The position numbers and the translations under genes were made by a program. The notes under the pieces were generated by a model. That model made no database searches, had not been told where the DNA came from, and saw nothing but the letters and a program-made list of their open reading frames with translations. From positions 1 through 42,166 of the forward strand of contig NZ_BAVS01000028.1 of assembly GCF_000521485.1 (NCBI RefSeq): 42,166 nucleotides of DNA. Reading direction: 5' to 3'. Below, in pieces: positions 9,258 to 18,817 of this stretch. Source of the stretch: Gracilibacillus boraciitolerans JCM 21714. Lineage in GTDB: Bacteria; Bacillota; Bacilli; Bacillales; Amphibacillaceae. Position 1 is the stretch's first letter. Each line of letters begins with the position of its first letter.

Positions 9258-11205
9258 ATGTCATTAGATGAATTTTTTGTCACAGGTGACCCGATGATTC
9301 TTGCGTCTCAAATTGCAATTGCTTTAACAATGGTTGGATTAGTTGCATTAATCACGTATTTGAAGCGTTGGAAGTGGTTATGGAGTGAATGGTTTACAAC
9401 CGTTGATCATAAAAAGATAGGTATTATGTACATTTTAGCTGGGGTGCTCATGTTTTTCCGAGGTGGCGTCGATGGATTATTAATGAAAGCTCAAACATCT
9501 AGACCTGAGATGGGAATATTAGATGCCCAACATTACGATGAAATTTTTACCACACATGGTGTGATCATGATATTGTTTATGGCGATGCCATTGCTGATAG
9601 GGATTATGAATGTTGTAATTCCATTGCAAATTGGTGCAAGAGATGTGGCATTTCCAAAGTTAAATGCGCTTAGCTTTTGGCTGTTTTTTGTAGCGGCGAT
9701 GTTATTTAATATCTCATTTGTTATTGGTGGATCTCCTGATGCAGGTTGGACCTCCTATTTTCCATTAGCAGGAAAGGAATTTACTCCGGGAGTTGGGAAT
9801 AACTATTATGCTATCTCATTACAGATAGCTGGTATTGGTACATTAGCAACAGGGATTAACTTTGTGGTAACGATTATTAAAATGCGTGCACCAGGCATGA
9901 GTTGGATGAAGATGCCGATTTTTACCTGGACGACATTTATTACATCAATTATCATTGTAGCTGCTTTCCCAATCTTTACCGTAGCATTACTGTATATGTC
10001 ATTGGATCGACTTTTCGGGACACACTTTTTTACCGTTGCTGCTGGTGGGGATCCGATGTTATGGCTCAACTTATTCTGGTTATGGGGCCATCCGGAAGTA
10101 TACATCGTTGTGTTACCAGCATTCGGGATGTTCTCAGAAGTTATCGCGACATTTGCACGAAAAAATTTATATGGATATAAATCAATGGTTTATGCGGTTG
10201 CAGGTATTGCATTTTTAAGTATGTTAGTTTGGGTACACCACTTCTTTACAATGGGCAATAGTGCAGCAGTAAACTCCATTTTCTCTTTAACAACCATGAT
10301 GATCGCAATTCCGACTGGTGTTAAAATCTTTAACTGGTTATTTACGTTACGAAAAGGTCGGATTGAATTTTCAACATCAATGTTATGGGCATTAGCCTTT
10401 ATTCCGTGTTTTACCATTGGTGGAGTAACAGGAGTAATGCTTGCTATGGCAGCTGCTGATTATCAATACCATAACACGATGTTCTTAGTGGCACACTTCC
10501 ATTATGTATTAATACCTGGTGTTGTATTTGCGGTATTTGCAGGCCTATATTACTGGTGGCCAAAAATGTTTGGATTTAAACTTAATGAGAAAATCGGGAA
10601 ATGGCATTTCTGGTTATTTGTAATCGGCTTTAATTTAACTTTTATGCCAATGTTCTTTGTGGGATTAGATGGTATGTCTCGTCGTATGTATACCTATGCA
10701 GAAAGTACAGGATGGGGGTGCATGGTTAGGCTTCTCAGCAGTTGGTTCCTTAATAATGGCAGCTGGTTTCGCTGCACTTGTCTACAATATTTACTGGAGT
10801 TTCCGTTATGCGTCACGGAAAGTCGGAAATGATCCATGGAATGCTCGGACACTAGAATGGGCGACTGCATCACCTGCACCACATTACAATTTCGCCAAAG
10901 TACCAAAAGTAGATAGCTTAGATGACTTCTGGTATAAGAAGAAAAAAGGCGAAACAGGATTGAAAAAGGCAGATTTAAAACCTGTTCATATGCCAAGTAA
11001 CTCTTGGACACCAATTGTATTAGCAATAGCATTTGGCGTAGTTGGATTTTTCTTAGTATTTGAATGGTTTACGTTAGCGATCATTGCTTCTGTTGGTATT
11101 GTGATCGGATTAGTTGCCAACACGTTTGATTATAATGACGGGTATCATATTCCAGTAGATGAATTAGAGAAAGAAGAAAGAGAGTGGAGAGGTGATTTAA
11201 AATGA
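9258..11205 (+). CDS. qoxB: Quinol oxidase subunit I, frameshifted
   Basis: About 648 residues when joined. A haem-copper oxidase core with [11 protein letters not shown], the low-spin haem region ([15 protein letters not shown]), the copper B ligands [15 protein letters not shown] and VHHFF, and the haem a3 region [15 protein letters not shown]. The K-channel Tyr of HPEVY is present. The frame breaks at a G run of five (10714-10718); four restore [16 protein letters not shown] and continue to 11205. ATG 9258 is preferred, since AGGTGG lies 8 bases upstream; an in-frame GTG at 9246 overlaps that site. The stop overlaps qoxC by ATGA. As written, the last four or so helices are lost. Confidence 0.9.
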
Positions 11206-11801
11206 CGTCACACACAACACCATTAGAATATAAGTCACATCAAAGTCAAATGAATATATTAGGTTTTTGGGTATTTCTTGGTGCAGAAATTGTGCTTTTC
11301 GCCACGCTGTTTGCTTCTTATTTTGTATTGGAGCATAATACTGCGGGAGGCCCTGGTGGGGGGGCAGATATTTTTGTTTTGAAGGATGTCTTAATTGAAA
11401 CCTTTCTGCTTTTGACAAGTAGTTTCACTTCGGGCCTTGCCATCCATGCGATGCGTAATCATGATAAAAAAGGCTTACTACTTTGGATGATTGCTACATT
11501 ATTGCTAGGTGCTGGCTTCTTATTTATGGAAATTAATGAATTCCTCCATTTTATCCATGAGGGAGCAACGATTCAAACAAGTGGCTTTACCGCTGGTTTA
11601 TTTACTTTATTAGGTACCCACGGAGCCCACGTAACTTTTGGTATTATCTGGATCAGCTTGTTGCTAGTTCAATTAGTACGACGTGGTATCACCGAAAAAA
11701 CCTCTAGTAAGCTGTTTATTGCCAGTCTGTATTGGCATTTCTTAGATGTAGTATGGATTTTTATCTTTACATTTGTATATCTAAAAGGGATGGTGATGTA
11801 A
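11202..11801 (+). CDS. qoxC: Quinol oxidase subunit III
   Basis: 199 residues with five membrane helices, as usual for QoxC. Typical segments are MNILGFWVFLGAEIVLFATLFA, in parts, the conserved Glu of helix III (MEINEFLHFIHEGA) and GTHGAHVTFGIIW. It starts inside the qoxB stop and ends directly against the qoxD start, so the operon is tightly coupled. A G heptamer at 11358 gives GGPGGGAD in the loop between helices I and II; this may be one Gly longer than the original. Function: stabilises subunit I and the oxygen channel of the terminal quinol oxidase. Confidence 0.9.
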   Translation: MTSHTTPLEYKSHQSQMNILGFWVFLGAEIVLFATLFASYFVLEHNTAGGPGGGADIFVLKDVLIETFLLLTSSFTSGLAIHAMRNHDKKGLLLWMIATLLLGAGFLFMEINEFLHFIHEGATIQTSGFTAGLFTLLGTHGAHVTFGIIWISLLLVQLVRRGITEKTSSKLFIASLYWHFLDVVWIFIFTFVYLKGMVM

Positions 11802-12104
11802 ATGAGTGCACATACTAGTCGTTTTCCATGGAATCTGTTAGTAGGGTTCGTGCTTTCGATTGCATTGACATTACTTGCTGTTTTTGTAACGTTTTATACG
11901 GACTTTTCTAGTTCAGTTATCTTATGGATTATCGGTGCCTTTGCCATTTTTCAAGCGATTATCCAATTGTTTATGTTTATGCACGTAACAGAAGGAAAAG
12001 AAGGAATAATCAATGTTATCAATATCGTCAATAGTATGATACTAGCTCTAATTATCATCTTCGGTACGATATGGGTACTCACATCTGGTCACGCAGCAAT
12101 GTAA
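11802..12104 (+). CDS. qoxD: Quinol oxidase subunit IV
   Basis: 100 residues and three membrane helices, the usual size of QoxD. The motif IQLFMFMHVTEGKEG between helices II and III is typical of the subunit IV family. It starts immediately after the qoxC stop. Its role is assembly and stability of the oxidase. A hairpin follows. Confidence 0.9.
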   Translation: MSAHTSRFPWNLLVGFVLSIALTLLAVFVTFYTDFSSSVILWIIGAFAIFQAIIQLFMFMHVTEGKEGIINVINIVNSMILALIIIFGTIWVLTSGHAAM

Positions 12105-12111
12105 TAAGAAA

Positions 12112-12157
12112 CAGAAGGGGGCTGCCTCAATGAAATAGTTGAGTGCTGCCCCTTCTG
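12112..12157 (+). terminator. Hairpin after qoxD
   Basis: Arms CAGAAGGGG and CCCCTTCTG, with further pairing of CTCA and TGAG inside. There is no clear T run, so it may attenuate rather than end transcription into the next membrane gene. Confidence 0.55.
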
Positions 12158-12276
12158 TATACCTGATAGTAAATCAGTGGAAGGTAATTTATCTATATCT
12201 GCAACCAATATTGTATCCTTTCCTTTCTTTAATATGATATCATAGCATCAGAAAATCAAATAAAGGAGAAAATCAC

Positions 12277-13285
12277 ATGCCACTTAATAAAAAAGGTCTA
12301 TTTTCTTTTCTCGTTACATTACTACTTGCAACTCCTATTACGGCATATGCTCATGTAAAATGGTTTGCTCAAGTGGAGCCGGAAAAAGTACCAATGGAAG
12401 AGATTCTATCTCCATTTTTCATAACATTTGCCATCATTGTGGCGGTTATCTTAGCGATTTTATCACAAGTGATGGATTATTTTTTAAAAATACCATATGC
12501 AGCAAAAGTTGATCACTTTTTAAATGGAATTCGAAAATATTCACGTTATATTTTAAAATATGGAACAGCCCTTGCATTTATTATACAAATTATTTCTGGA
12601 ACAATGTTTGCCCCCCCTGAATTTGAAATTACTGAAGGTTGGCAAACCATTGTGATGGGTTTCATTATCGTAACATTATTAATACCACAGCATTTTAGTA
12701 CCAAGGTTGCTGCCTTTTTTATGCTAGGCTTGTTTATCACGGTATGGCAGGATTATGGATGGTTCTATATGTTAGATTATGGATTCTATCTGGCTATCAT
12801 CTTTGTGCTATTTATTGGGAAAACAAATCTAGAAGGCTGGGGGGTTTCCGTTCCTTTACTTAGGTACTGGTCTAAGTTTATGCTGGGTAGCTGTTGAAAA
12901 ATGGGTCTATCCATCGATGACTCTTGATATTGTAGTTAATCACAGAGTACCTACGTTTGGGTTTGATCCTGAAACATTTATTATAATGGCGGCATTTGTG
13001 GAATTTGTGGTTGGCTATTTATTAGTGGTTGGGATTCTCAATCGAATTTTAGGATTAGTTGTTACTTTAATATTTATTTCCACTTCTTTATTATTTGGAA
13101 TGACAGAGATAATTGGTCATGCCATGATTCATATTGTCTTAATTATCTTTATTATAGAGGGGGTTTCGTTCTATCATCCTCCAATTAGAATCCATAAAAC
13201 GAAGATGGATCAACTTGTTTTTGTATTTCTGAATTTCATATTTGTATTAGCAACTTTTATTTTGATCTATTATCGATTTGCATAA
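12277..13285 (+). CDS. DoxX-like polytopic membrane protein, frameshifted
   Basis: About 335 residues when joined. A signal-like N-terminus is followed by AHVKWF, then about eight membrane helices with the GMTEIIGHAMIHIVL and FGFDPETF segments. It resembles DoxX/DoxD-type or CopD-like membrane proteins, though I am not certain of the family. The frame breaks at a G run of six (12839-12844); five restore EGWGFPFLYLGTGLSLCWV and lead into the second half. A C heptamer at 12611 gives FAPPEFEI where one Pro is likely. It has its own ribosome site (AAAGGAG) and follows qoxABCD by about 170 bases; a role near the quinol oxidase is only an inference. Confidence 0.6.
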
Positions 13286-13371
13286 TGTGTCGATTTACTT
13301 AGAAGCTAAAATAAAGTAAAATATAAGCTAATAATATCGCACAGCTCGTGCAGGAAATGGGGGCGCATATC

Positions 13372-14214
13372 ATGAAAAAGATTGCATGGATTGCAGATAG
13401 CTCTTGCGGACTACATAAAGAATATGCTTAAAAAAATGATGTTTATATTATCCCTTTAAATGTGATCATCAATGGTAAAACTTATAGAGAAGAAGTCGAT
13501 CTATCGAAAGATGAATTGTATGAATTGTTAAAGGAACATGGTAATGATGCAAAAACAAGTCAGCCAGCATATGGAGACTTTATTACTCTGTATGAACGAC
13601 TTAAAGAAGAATATGATGTTGGCATAGCTATCCATGCATCGAGTCAATTAACAGGGACGTATCAAAGCTCAATTTCTGCGTCTGAAATGGTTGGTTTTGA
13701 TGTAGAAGTGATAGATTCTAAAATCGGTGATTATGCACTTGGAAAGATGATACAAACGGGTGTGCAAATGGTCAAAGAGCAAAAGCCTTTTGATGAAATT
13801 GTTTCTAAGCTGCGCACTTTACCTGACTATGCTCAGATGTATCTGATGTCTCAGAGTTTTGAACAATTGCGCAAAAGTGGAAGAGTAAGTACGGCGCAAT
13901 CGATGTTTGCGTCTTTATTAAATATTCATTTGATTTTAGGATTTGTTAATGGCAAGGTTGTAGTAAAAGATAAAGTTTGAATTAAAAAGAGAGCAACAAG
14001 GAAAATGTTACAGCTGTTAGATGAGGCTATGGATAACTATCAATTAAAAGAAATATGTATCTTACATGCTGGTGTAAAAGACCATGCACATAAATGGAAA
14101 GAAGAAATCGAAAAACTTTATACAGAGTTAAAGATCAATATCCAAACGCTGGTACCAGTAGCTGGTGTGCATACAGGGTATGGGACCTTATGTATTGCAT
14201 GGCTAAGAGAATGA
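13372..14214 (+). pseudogene. DegV family fatty-acid-binding protein with two in-frame stops
   Basis: The reading frame is 280 codons, the normal DegV length, and continuous from ATG 13372 to 14214 apart from two stops: TAA after KEYA (codon 20) and TGA at 13978-13980 after VVVKDKV. Between and after them the sequence is well conserved: ADSSCGLHKEY, the binding-site segment KTSQPAYGDF, SSQLTGTYQS, SLLNIHLIL and the C-terminal AGVHTGYGTL. Both stops are one C-to-T step from sense codons (CAA, CGA). DegV proteins bind fatty acids as part of acyl-phosphate metabolism (FakB). GGGGG lies upstream as ribosome site. Unlike most breaks here, these are substitutions, not length changes, so real inactivation is possible. 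Confidence 0.85.
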
Positions 14215-14310
14215 TAAATAAAATGAAAATCTTGAAATAAAGTAATTCCATTAATAACTATAAATATTGAATTAATAAGAAAGTTATGAATAGAGAGGGA
14301 GACCGTTTTT

Positions 14311-15448
14311 ATGGAACATGGATTTGACACAAAATCTGTACATGTTACAAGGAAAAAAGAAGAAGGAGTGCCAACCAAAGTAACACCAATACATCAAACC
14401 TCCGCCTTTACTTTTAAAAATCTAGAAGATATTGAGAGATTTTACTCGGGAGAAAGAGAGTATCTCTATACACGAGTAGGTAACCCTAATACGGATGAAC
14501 TAGGAAATGCCGTTGCTAATTTAGAAGCGGCTCCAGCAGGTATTGCGACTTCTTCTGGTTTATCAGCCATACTGGTCGGCATACTTTCCATTGCGAAAAC
14601 AGACGATCATATTTTGGCCTCGGAGGATTTATATGGTGGCACGTATGAATTATTGGCAAATGAATTAACATCGTTTGGCATTGAGGTAAGTTTTGTATCA
14701 TTTGAAAGTGATATAGAATCAGAGATAAAAGATAATACGGTTCTATTGTATACAGAATCGATCACAAATCCATTGTTAAGAGTGGAAAATTTAGAACAGG
14801 TTACTCAAATTGCTAAAAAACATCAGATTAAAACAATGATAGATAATACGTTTGCCACTCCTTATTTAGTACAACCCTATTCATTAGGTGTAAATCTTGT
14901 CGTACATAGTGCCACCAAATATTTGGGCGGGCATAGTGATATTACAGCTGGGGGTATTAGTTGGAGACGAAGATTTAGTTACAAAGGCAAAAACAAAATG
15001 TGTGAATTTTGGCACAAATTTAAGCCCATTTGAAGCATGGTTAACGGTTAGAGGTTTAAAAACATTAAGTGTACGTATGGAACGGCATGTGCAAAATGCT
15101 GCTAAATTAGCTAGCGCCTTGGCAAAGCATCCAGCTGTCGATAAGGTATATTTTCCTGAATATGTTTCGGAAAAAGGAAACGGAGCAATTGTTACAATAG
15201 ATATTACCAATAATGGAATAGTGGAAACTTTTTTTGAATCGTTAGATTGGATCAAAATTGTTGCAACTTTAGCAGGAGTAGAGACAACCGTTTCGTATCC
15301 TATCGGTACGTCACATCGTAACTTACCAAAAGAATCTCAGCAGGCTCTAGGTATTACGAAGGGTTTAGTACGTATTTCTGTAGGTATTGAAGATATTGAA
15401 GATATTATACATACGCTAATAAATGCCTTAAATAACGCAAAAAAATGA
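14311..15448 (+). CDS. Cys/Met metabolism PLP-dependent enzyme, frameshifted
   Basis: About 379 residues when joined; a member of the cystathionine synthase/lyase family. Seen: TPIHQTSAFTF, YTRVGNPNTDELG, ASEDLYGGTYEL, TMIDNTFATPYL, and the PLP lysine in HSATKYLGGHSD. The C-terminal part (GVETTVSYPIGTSHR, GLVRISVGIED) is typical. The frame breaks at five Gs (14950-14954); four restore TAGVLVGDEDLV and continue. Members include cystathionine gamma-synthase, gamma- and beta-lyases and methionine gamma-lyase; I cannot separate them by eye. It is followed 10 bases later by the YueD-like reductase, with which it may be co-transcribed. Confidence 0.85.
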
Positions 15449-15457
15449 GGTGATGGA

Positions 15458-16213
15458 ATGAAATATGCAGTAATAACGGGAACGTCAAAAGGACTTGGTG
15501 CGTCCATCGCAAAATTATTAATGGAGGCCTCTGTTCACGTGATTGGATTAGCTAGAGGAACAAATCAGAAATTAGAAAATGCCAACTTGCCAGGGAGCTA
15601 TCAGCATTACCAGGTCGATTTATCTGATATCGAACAAACAGAAAGGACATTCCGAGAGATTATTAGCTTTCTAGAGGATCAACCTCTTGATTCGTTACAG
15701 TTAGTTCAAAATGCTGCCCTGGTATCACCGATTGAACAAGCTGGGAAACAGTCTGCAAAGGAATTAACCTCACACGTTCATGTCAATTTACTGACTCCGA
15801 TGGTTGTTACGAATCTATGGTTAGACTTATTGCGAGATCTTGACATCCCATTGGTGCTGGTCAACATTACTTCTGGTGCAGCAAATCGTTCTGTTTATGG
15901 TTGGAATGCATACGGTAGCACTAAGGCTGGTTTAGATCGTTATACAGATACTGTGGCATTGGAACAAGATAAATTAAAAACAGGTAACAAAGTATTTTTA
16001 TTTGATCCTAGCATTATGGATACAGACATGCAGGGACAAATACGTTCAGCAGATCCTAGTCAGTTTGTTGATGTGGAGCAATTTAAGAATTATAAGAAAG
16101 AAGATAAACTCAGAAGTACAGAAGTGGTTGCTAAAGTATTAGTGGACCGTTTATTAGATGAAAAAAGCATTAAAAATGGTGATTATTTCAGTGTAAAAGA
16201 TATCTTAAAATAG
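15458..16213 (+). CDS. yueD: SDR reductase, YueD (benzil reductase) type
   Basis: 251 residues. The N-terminal cofactor motif TGTSKGLGASIA, the Ser of NITSGAAN, and Tyr-x3-Lys in YGWNAYGSTKAG define an SDR. The sequence around it (NITSGAA...GW.AYGSTKAGLD, then DPSIMDTDMQGQIRS) matches the YueD family, which in B. subtilis/cereus reduces benzil to (S)-benzoin; the natural substrate is unclear. The family's usual NNAG is QNAALVSPIE here. GAGGTGATGGA precedes ATG. Probably in a two-gene unit with the PLP enzyme. Confidence 0.8.
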   Translation: MKYAVITGTSKGLGASIAKLLMEASVHVIGLARGTNQKLENANLPGSYQHYQVDLSDIEQTERTFREIISFLEDQPLDSLQLVQNAALVSPIEQAGKQSAKELTSHVHVNLLTPMVVTNLWLDLLRDLDIPLVLVNITSGAANRSVYGWNAYGSTKAGLDRYTDTVALEQDKLKTGNKVFLFDPSIMDTDMQGQIRSADPSQFVDVEQFKNYKKEDKLRSTEVVAKVLVDRLLDEKSIKNGDYFSVKDILK

Positions 16214-16299
16214 GTTCTTACCCATTTTAAGATTTTTTACTGACCATTTCCCTCCTTCTGACATACTTTATAAGTGTAGTAAGAAAAGGAGGGATAGAT

Positions 16300-16410
16300 A
16301 TGGGTGCTCAACAATATGGTGGCGGCTACGGCGGAGGATTTGCGCTGATTGTCGTATTGTTTATTCTTTTAATCATCATTGGTGCTTCTTGGGGCTACGG
16401 CGGGTATTAA
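16300..16410 (+). CDS. YjcZ-like sporulation micropeptide
   Basis: 36 residues: a Gly/Tyr-rich head (MGAQQYGGGYGGGFA), one membrane helix (LIVVLFILLIIIGA) and the tail SWGYGGY. This is the standard build of YjcZ/YczN-type short sporulation proteins of Bacillaceae, often many copies per genome. AAAGGAGGGATAGAT gives a strong ribosome site. A terminator follows at once. Function unknown beyond association with sporulation in the family. Confidence 0.85.
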   Translation: MGAQQYGGGYGGGFALIVVLFILLIIIGASWGYGGY

Positions 16411-16430
16411 GACAAATTTAATACAATGAT

Positions 16431-16466
16431 ACTGACAAGGGATAAAAATCCTTTGTCAGTTTTTCT
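16431..16466 (+). terminator. Terminator of the YjcZ-like gene
   Basis: Arms ACTGACAA and TTGTCAGT, extended by GGGAT/ATCCT, then five Ts. Confidence 0.85.
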
Positions 16467-16591
16467 TATGTCAGACAAAATCATCGTATGTAGGATTTTG
16501 CAATCATTAAATATTCTTAAACCATGAATTATTGTATGATGTATGATAAGTAATCAAAGCGGTAATTTTGGAATAAATTGTATGATAAGCA

Positions 16592-16727
16592 ATCGCTTCG
16601 GCTTGCCCACTTCGCTTTCCGGGGGGGCGTGCTCTTCAGCTAACTTTGCAAAGAAGACCCCCCCTTTACAAAGTGGATCTTCAGATCACGCTGATCCCCC
16701 CCCAGGAGTCGAAGTGGACGCCTGCGC
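16592..16727. repeat. Intergenic palindromic repeat, copy 1
   Basis: A GC-richer, structured block in an AT-rich gap (16411-16971). The outer arms CCACTTCG and CGAAGTGG pair, as do a G heptamer (16621) and a C octamer (16696); a C heptamer sits in the middle (16658). The layout (cacttcgctttcc...g-tract...aggagtcgaagtgg) is that of the intergenic hairpin elements scattered in Bacillaceae genomes. A diverged second copy, split by a group II intron, lies at about 25340-27125. Just upstream two direct repeats of about 15 bases (GTATGATAAG-AATC) occur at 16541 and 16579. I see no gene in the rest of the gap. Confidence 0.65.
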
Positions 16728-16971
16728 TAAATAAGATTCTACAACAGATGCAAGCGCTAGAAATTAGACTCTTTCTTTTCGATCTATAGATACCATCCCT
16801 TTCAAAATTACCATTTTGATCCAAAGCTATATCTTATCTAATGAATCAACTCTGTCGGATTATGTTTTTTTCCTGAAGACATGAAAAGTGAGGACACATC
16901 TTTTTTGGGAAATATGATAAACTTTATAATGATACTAAAAGGCAAATGTTTTAGAAAGGAAGTTTTTAGAG

Positions 16972-17738
16972 ATGATTACCAGAAAAAGCAAACGTGAAAT
17001 AGAAATGATGCAAGAGGCAGGTAAAGTATTAGCAAAATGCCACAAAGAAATTGCTAAGCTGATAAAGCCAGGAGTAACCACTAAAGAAATTGACGATTTT
17101 GTAGAATTTTTTTTAGAAGAACATGGTGCCACTCCTGAGCAAAAAGGATACAGTGGTTATCCTTACGCAACCTGCGCTTCAGTAAATGATGAAATCTGTC
17201 ACGGATTTCCCCGAAATGAAAAGTTAGTGAAGGGGGGGATATCGTAACAGTGGATATGGTCGTTAATTTAAACGGTGGACTTGCAGATTCCGCCTGGACC
17301 TATGCAGTAGGAGAACCCGATGAAAAAACGAAAAAGCTATTAGAAGTAACGAAAACTTCTTTATATAAAGGGATTGAACAGGCAATGCCAGGTAAGCGAA
17401 TTGGTGATATCGGTCACGCGATTCAACAGTATGCAGAAGCTGAAGGCTACTCAGTTGTAAGAGAATTTACGGGACATGGTATTGGACCAACCATACATGA
17501 AGATCCACAAATTCCACATTACGGATTAGCTGGTAAAGGGCCACGGTTAAAAGAAGGAATGGTTATTACGATCGAACCAATGATCAACGAAGGTGCGTGG
17601 CAAAGTAAAATGGATGATAACAAATGGACAGCACGAACCATCGATGGAGAACGCTCAGCACAGTTCGAGCATACTTTAGTTATCTCAAAAGAAGGACCTC
17701 TTATTATAACAGATCAGGATACTATCGAAGAAAATTAA
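16972..17738 (+). CDS. map: Methionine aminopeptidase type I, frameshifted
   Basis: About 255 residues when joined. It removes N-terminal Met from new proteins with two bound metal ions. Ligands in order: Asp in IVTVDMVVN, Asp in LADSAWTY, His in EFTGHGIGPTIHE, Glu in TIEPMINEG and Glu in AQFEHTLVI, all present. The break is a G heptamer at 17232-17238; five Gs restore KLVKGDIVTVD. As written the product would stop after 91 residues with no metal site. One such enzyme is normally essential, so either a second copy exists or the heptamer is wrong or bypassed. AGGAAG precedes ATG. HEDPQIPHYG resembles MapA more than YflG. Confidence 0.9.
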
Positions 17739-17757
17739 AAAGGAGTACTTTGAAGCA

Positions 17758-18470
17758 GTGGACCTAAAAGAGAAACCATTAATAAAGATACAGATAAGAG
17801 ATGGGCTCATTGCTGGTTTACCAATAGTGGTTGGCTATTTGCCAATTGCTATTGCTTATGGTGTTTTAGCGAAACAAGCAGGATTATCTCTATTGGAATT
17901 AACAGGAATGAGTCTTTTTGTCTTTGCAGGAGCAGCTCAATTTATGGGAGCAGGAATGATTGGACTTGGAGTCAGCGCGGCTGAAATTATCATTGCTACC
18001 TTTGTTTTGAACTTTCGACACTTTGTGATGAGTTTGTCGTTTATTAATCAAATCAGACAATATGCAATGAAATGGAAGTTTCTTTTAACACTTGGTTTAA
18101 CAGATGAAACTTTTTCTGTTTCGTCCATTTATAAAAAACAAGTTGATCAGGCATATGGGTATTATTTTTATGGTACTATCATGCTGACTTCTTATTTATC
18201 ATGGGTATTTGGTTCATTCCTTGGCGGTGTTTTAGGAGATGTTATCCCGGAAACGCTAAGCAAAGTATGGGTGTAGCTTTATATGCTATGTTTATTGGCC
18301 TTTTAATTCCTTCAGTCCGAAAATATAAATGCATTGCCATGATAAGTATTGCTGCCATGCTGGTTAATTATTTAGTTAGCCCGTATATAGGACAAGGTTG
18401 GGGTATTGTGGCAGGTACAATAATAGGTGCATGTATTGGTATTTTCGTATTAGAGGAGGAAAAGGTATGA
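17758..18470 (+). CDS. azlC: AzlC branched-chain amino acid exporter, large subunit, frameshifted
   Basis: About 237 residues when joined, with six or more helices. The N-terminal GLIAGLPIVVGYLPIAIAYG and FVFAGAAQFMGAGM are AzlC hallmarks, followed by LNFRHFVMSLSF and LTDETFSV. The frame breaks near 18262, where three As should be four: this gives ETLSKSMGVALYAMFIGLL and continues to 18470. GTG 17758 is used, 12 bases after AGGAG. Its stop overlaps the azlD start (ATGA), so the two subunits are coupled, as usual for this two-component exporter. Confidence 0.85.
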
Positions 18471-18763
18471 TTTGGTTTATTATAATTGGAATGGCAATAG
18501 TAACGATTATCCCTCGGGTCATACCTGCGTTTATTGTAGATTTGATTCAATTTCCTGATTGGGCAAACAAAGGATTGAAAGCAATCCCGTATGCTGCTTT
18601 GGGCGCATTGATTTTCCCCCCCGGAATAATGACCGTCATACCTGAAAAACCACATATTGGCTTGATCGCAGGAGTAATCGCGATCATATTAGCCTGGCTA
18701 AGAATTCATGTCATAATTGTCGTGTTAAGTGCCATTATTATTGTATTTTTGTTAACCATATAA
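18467..18763 (+). CDS. azlD: AzlD branched-chain amino acid exporter, small subunit
   Basis: 98 residues and about four helices. It has the AzlD pattern TIIPRVIPAFI, then YAALGALIFPPGI. The C heptamer at 18616 makes IFPPG where the family has one Pro. GAGGAGG lies just upstream inside azlC. It forms a heteromeric exporter with AzlC for branched-chain amino acids and analogues. Confidence 0.85.
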   Translation: MIWFIIIGMAIVTIIPRVIPAFIVDLIQFPDWANKGLKAIPYAALGALIFPPGIMTVIPEKPHIGLIAGVIAIILAWLRIHVIIVVLSAIIIVFLLTI

Positions 18764-18770
18764 TTCGTAT

Positions 18771-18814
18771 TTAGCCAAAAAGGACCGTGTAGCTACGGTC
18801 CTTTTTGGCTAAAT
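18771..18814. terminator. Bidirectional terminator
   Basis: A perfect long hairpin, arms AGCCAAAAAGGACCGT and ACGGTCCTTTTTGGCT, between the convergent azlD and mneS-like genes. Confidence 0.9.
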
Positions 18815-18817
18815 GTT

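Noticed and set aside
8248-12104. Cytochrome c oxidase (ctaCDEF)
   Set aside because: Subunit II lacks the copper A cysteines and no cytochrome c domain is present; its sequence matches quinol oxidase QoxA.
13978-13980. TGA in degV as a selenocysteine codon
   Set aside because: DegV has no selenocysteine members known to me, no SECIS-like hairpin follows, and a second stop (TAA) is also present.
16592-16727. CRISPR-like repeats
   Set aside because: Only two diverged copies exist, 9 kb apart, with palindromic structure and no regular spacing.
16543-16734. 63-residue frame across the palindromic repeat
   Set aside because: It translates repeat sequence with G/C tracts and has no start signal; the block is better explained as an intergenic hairpin.
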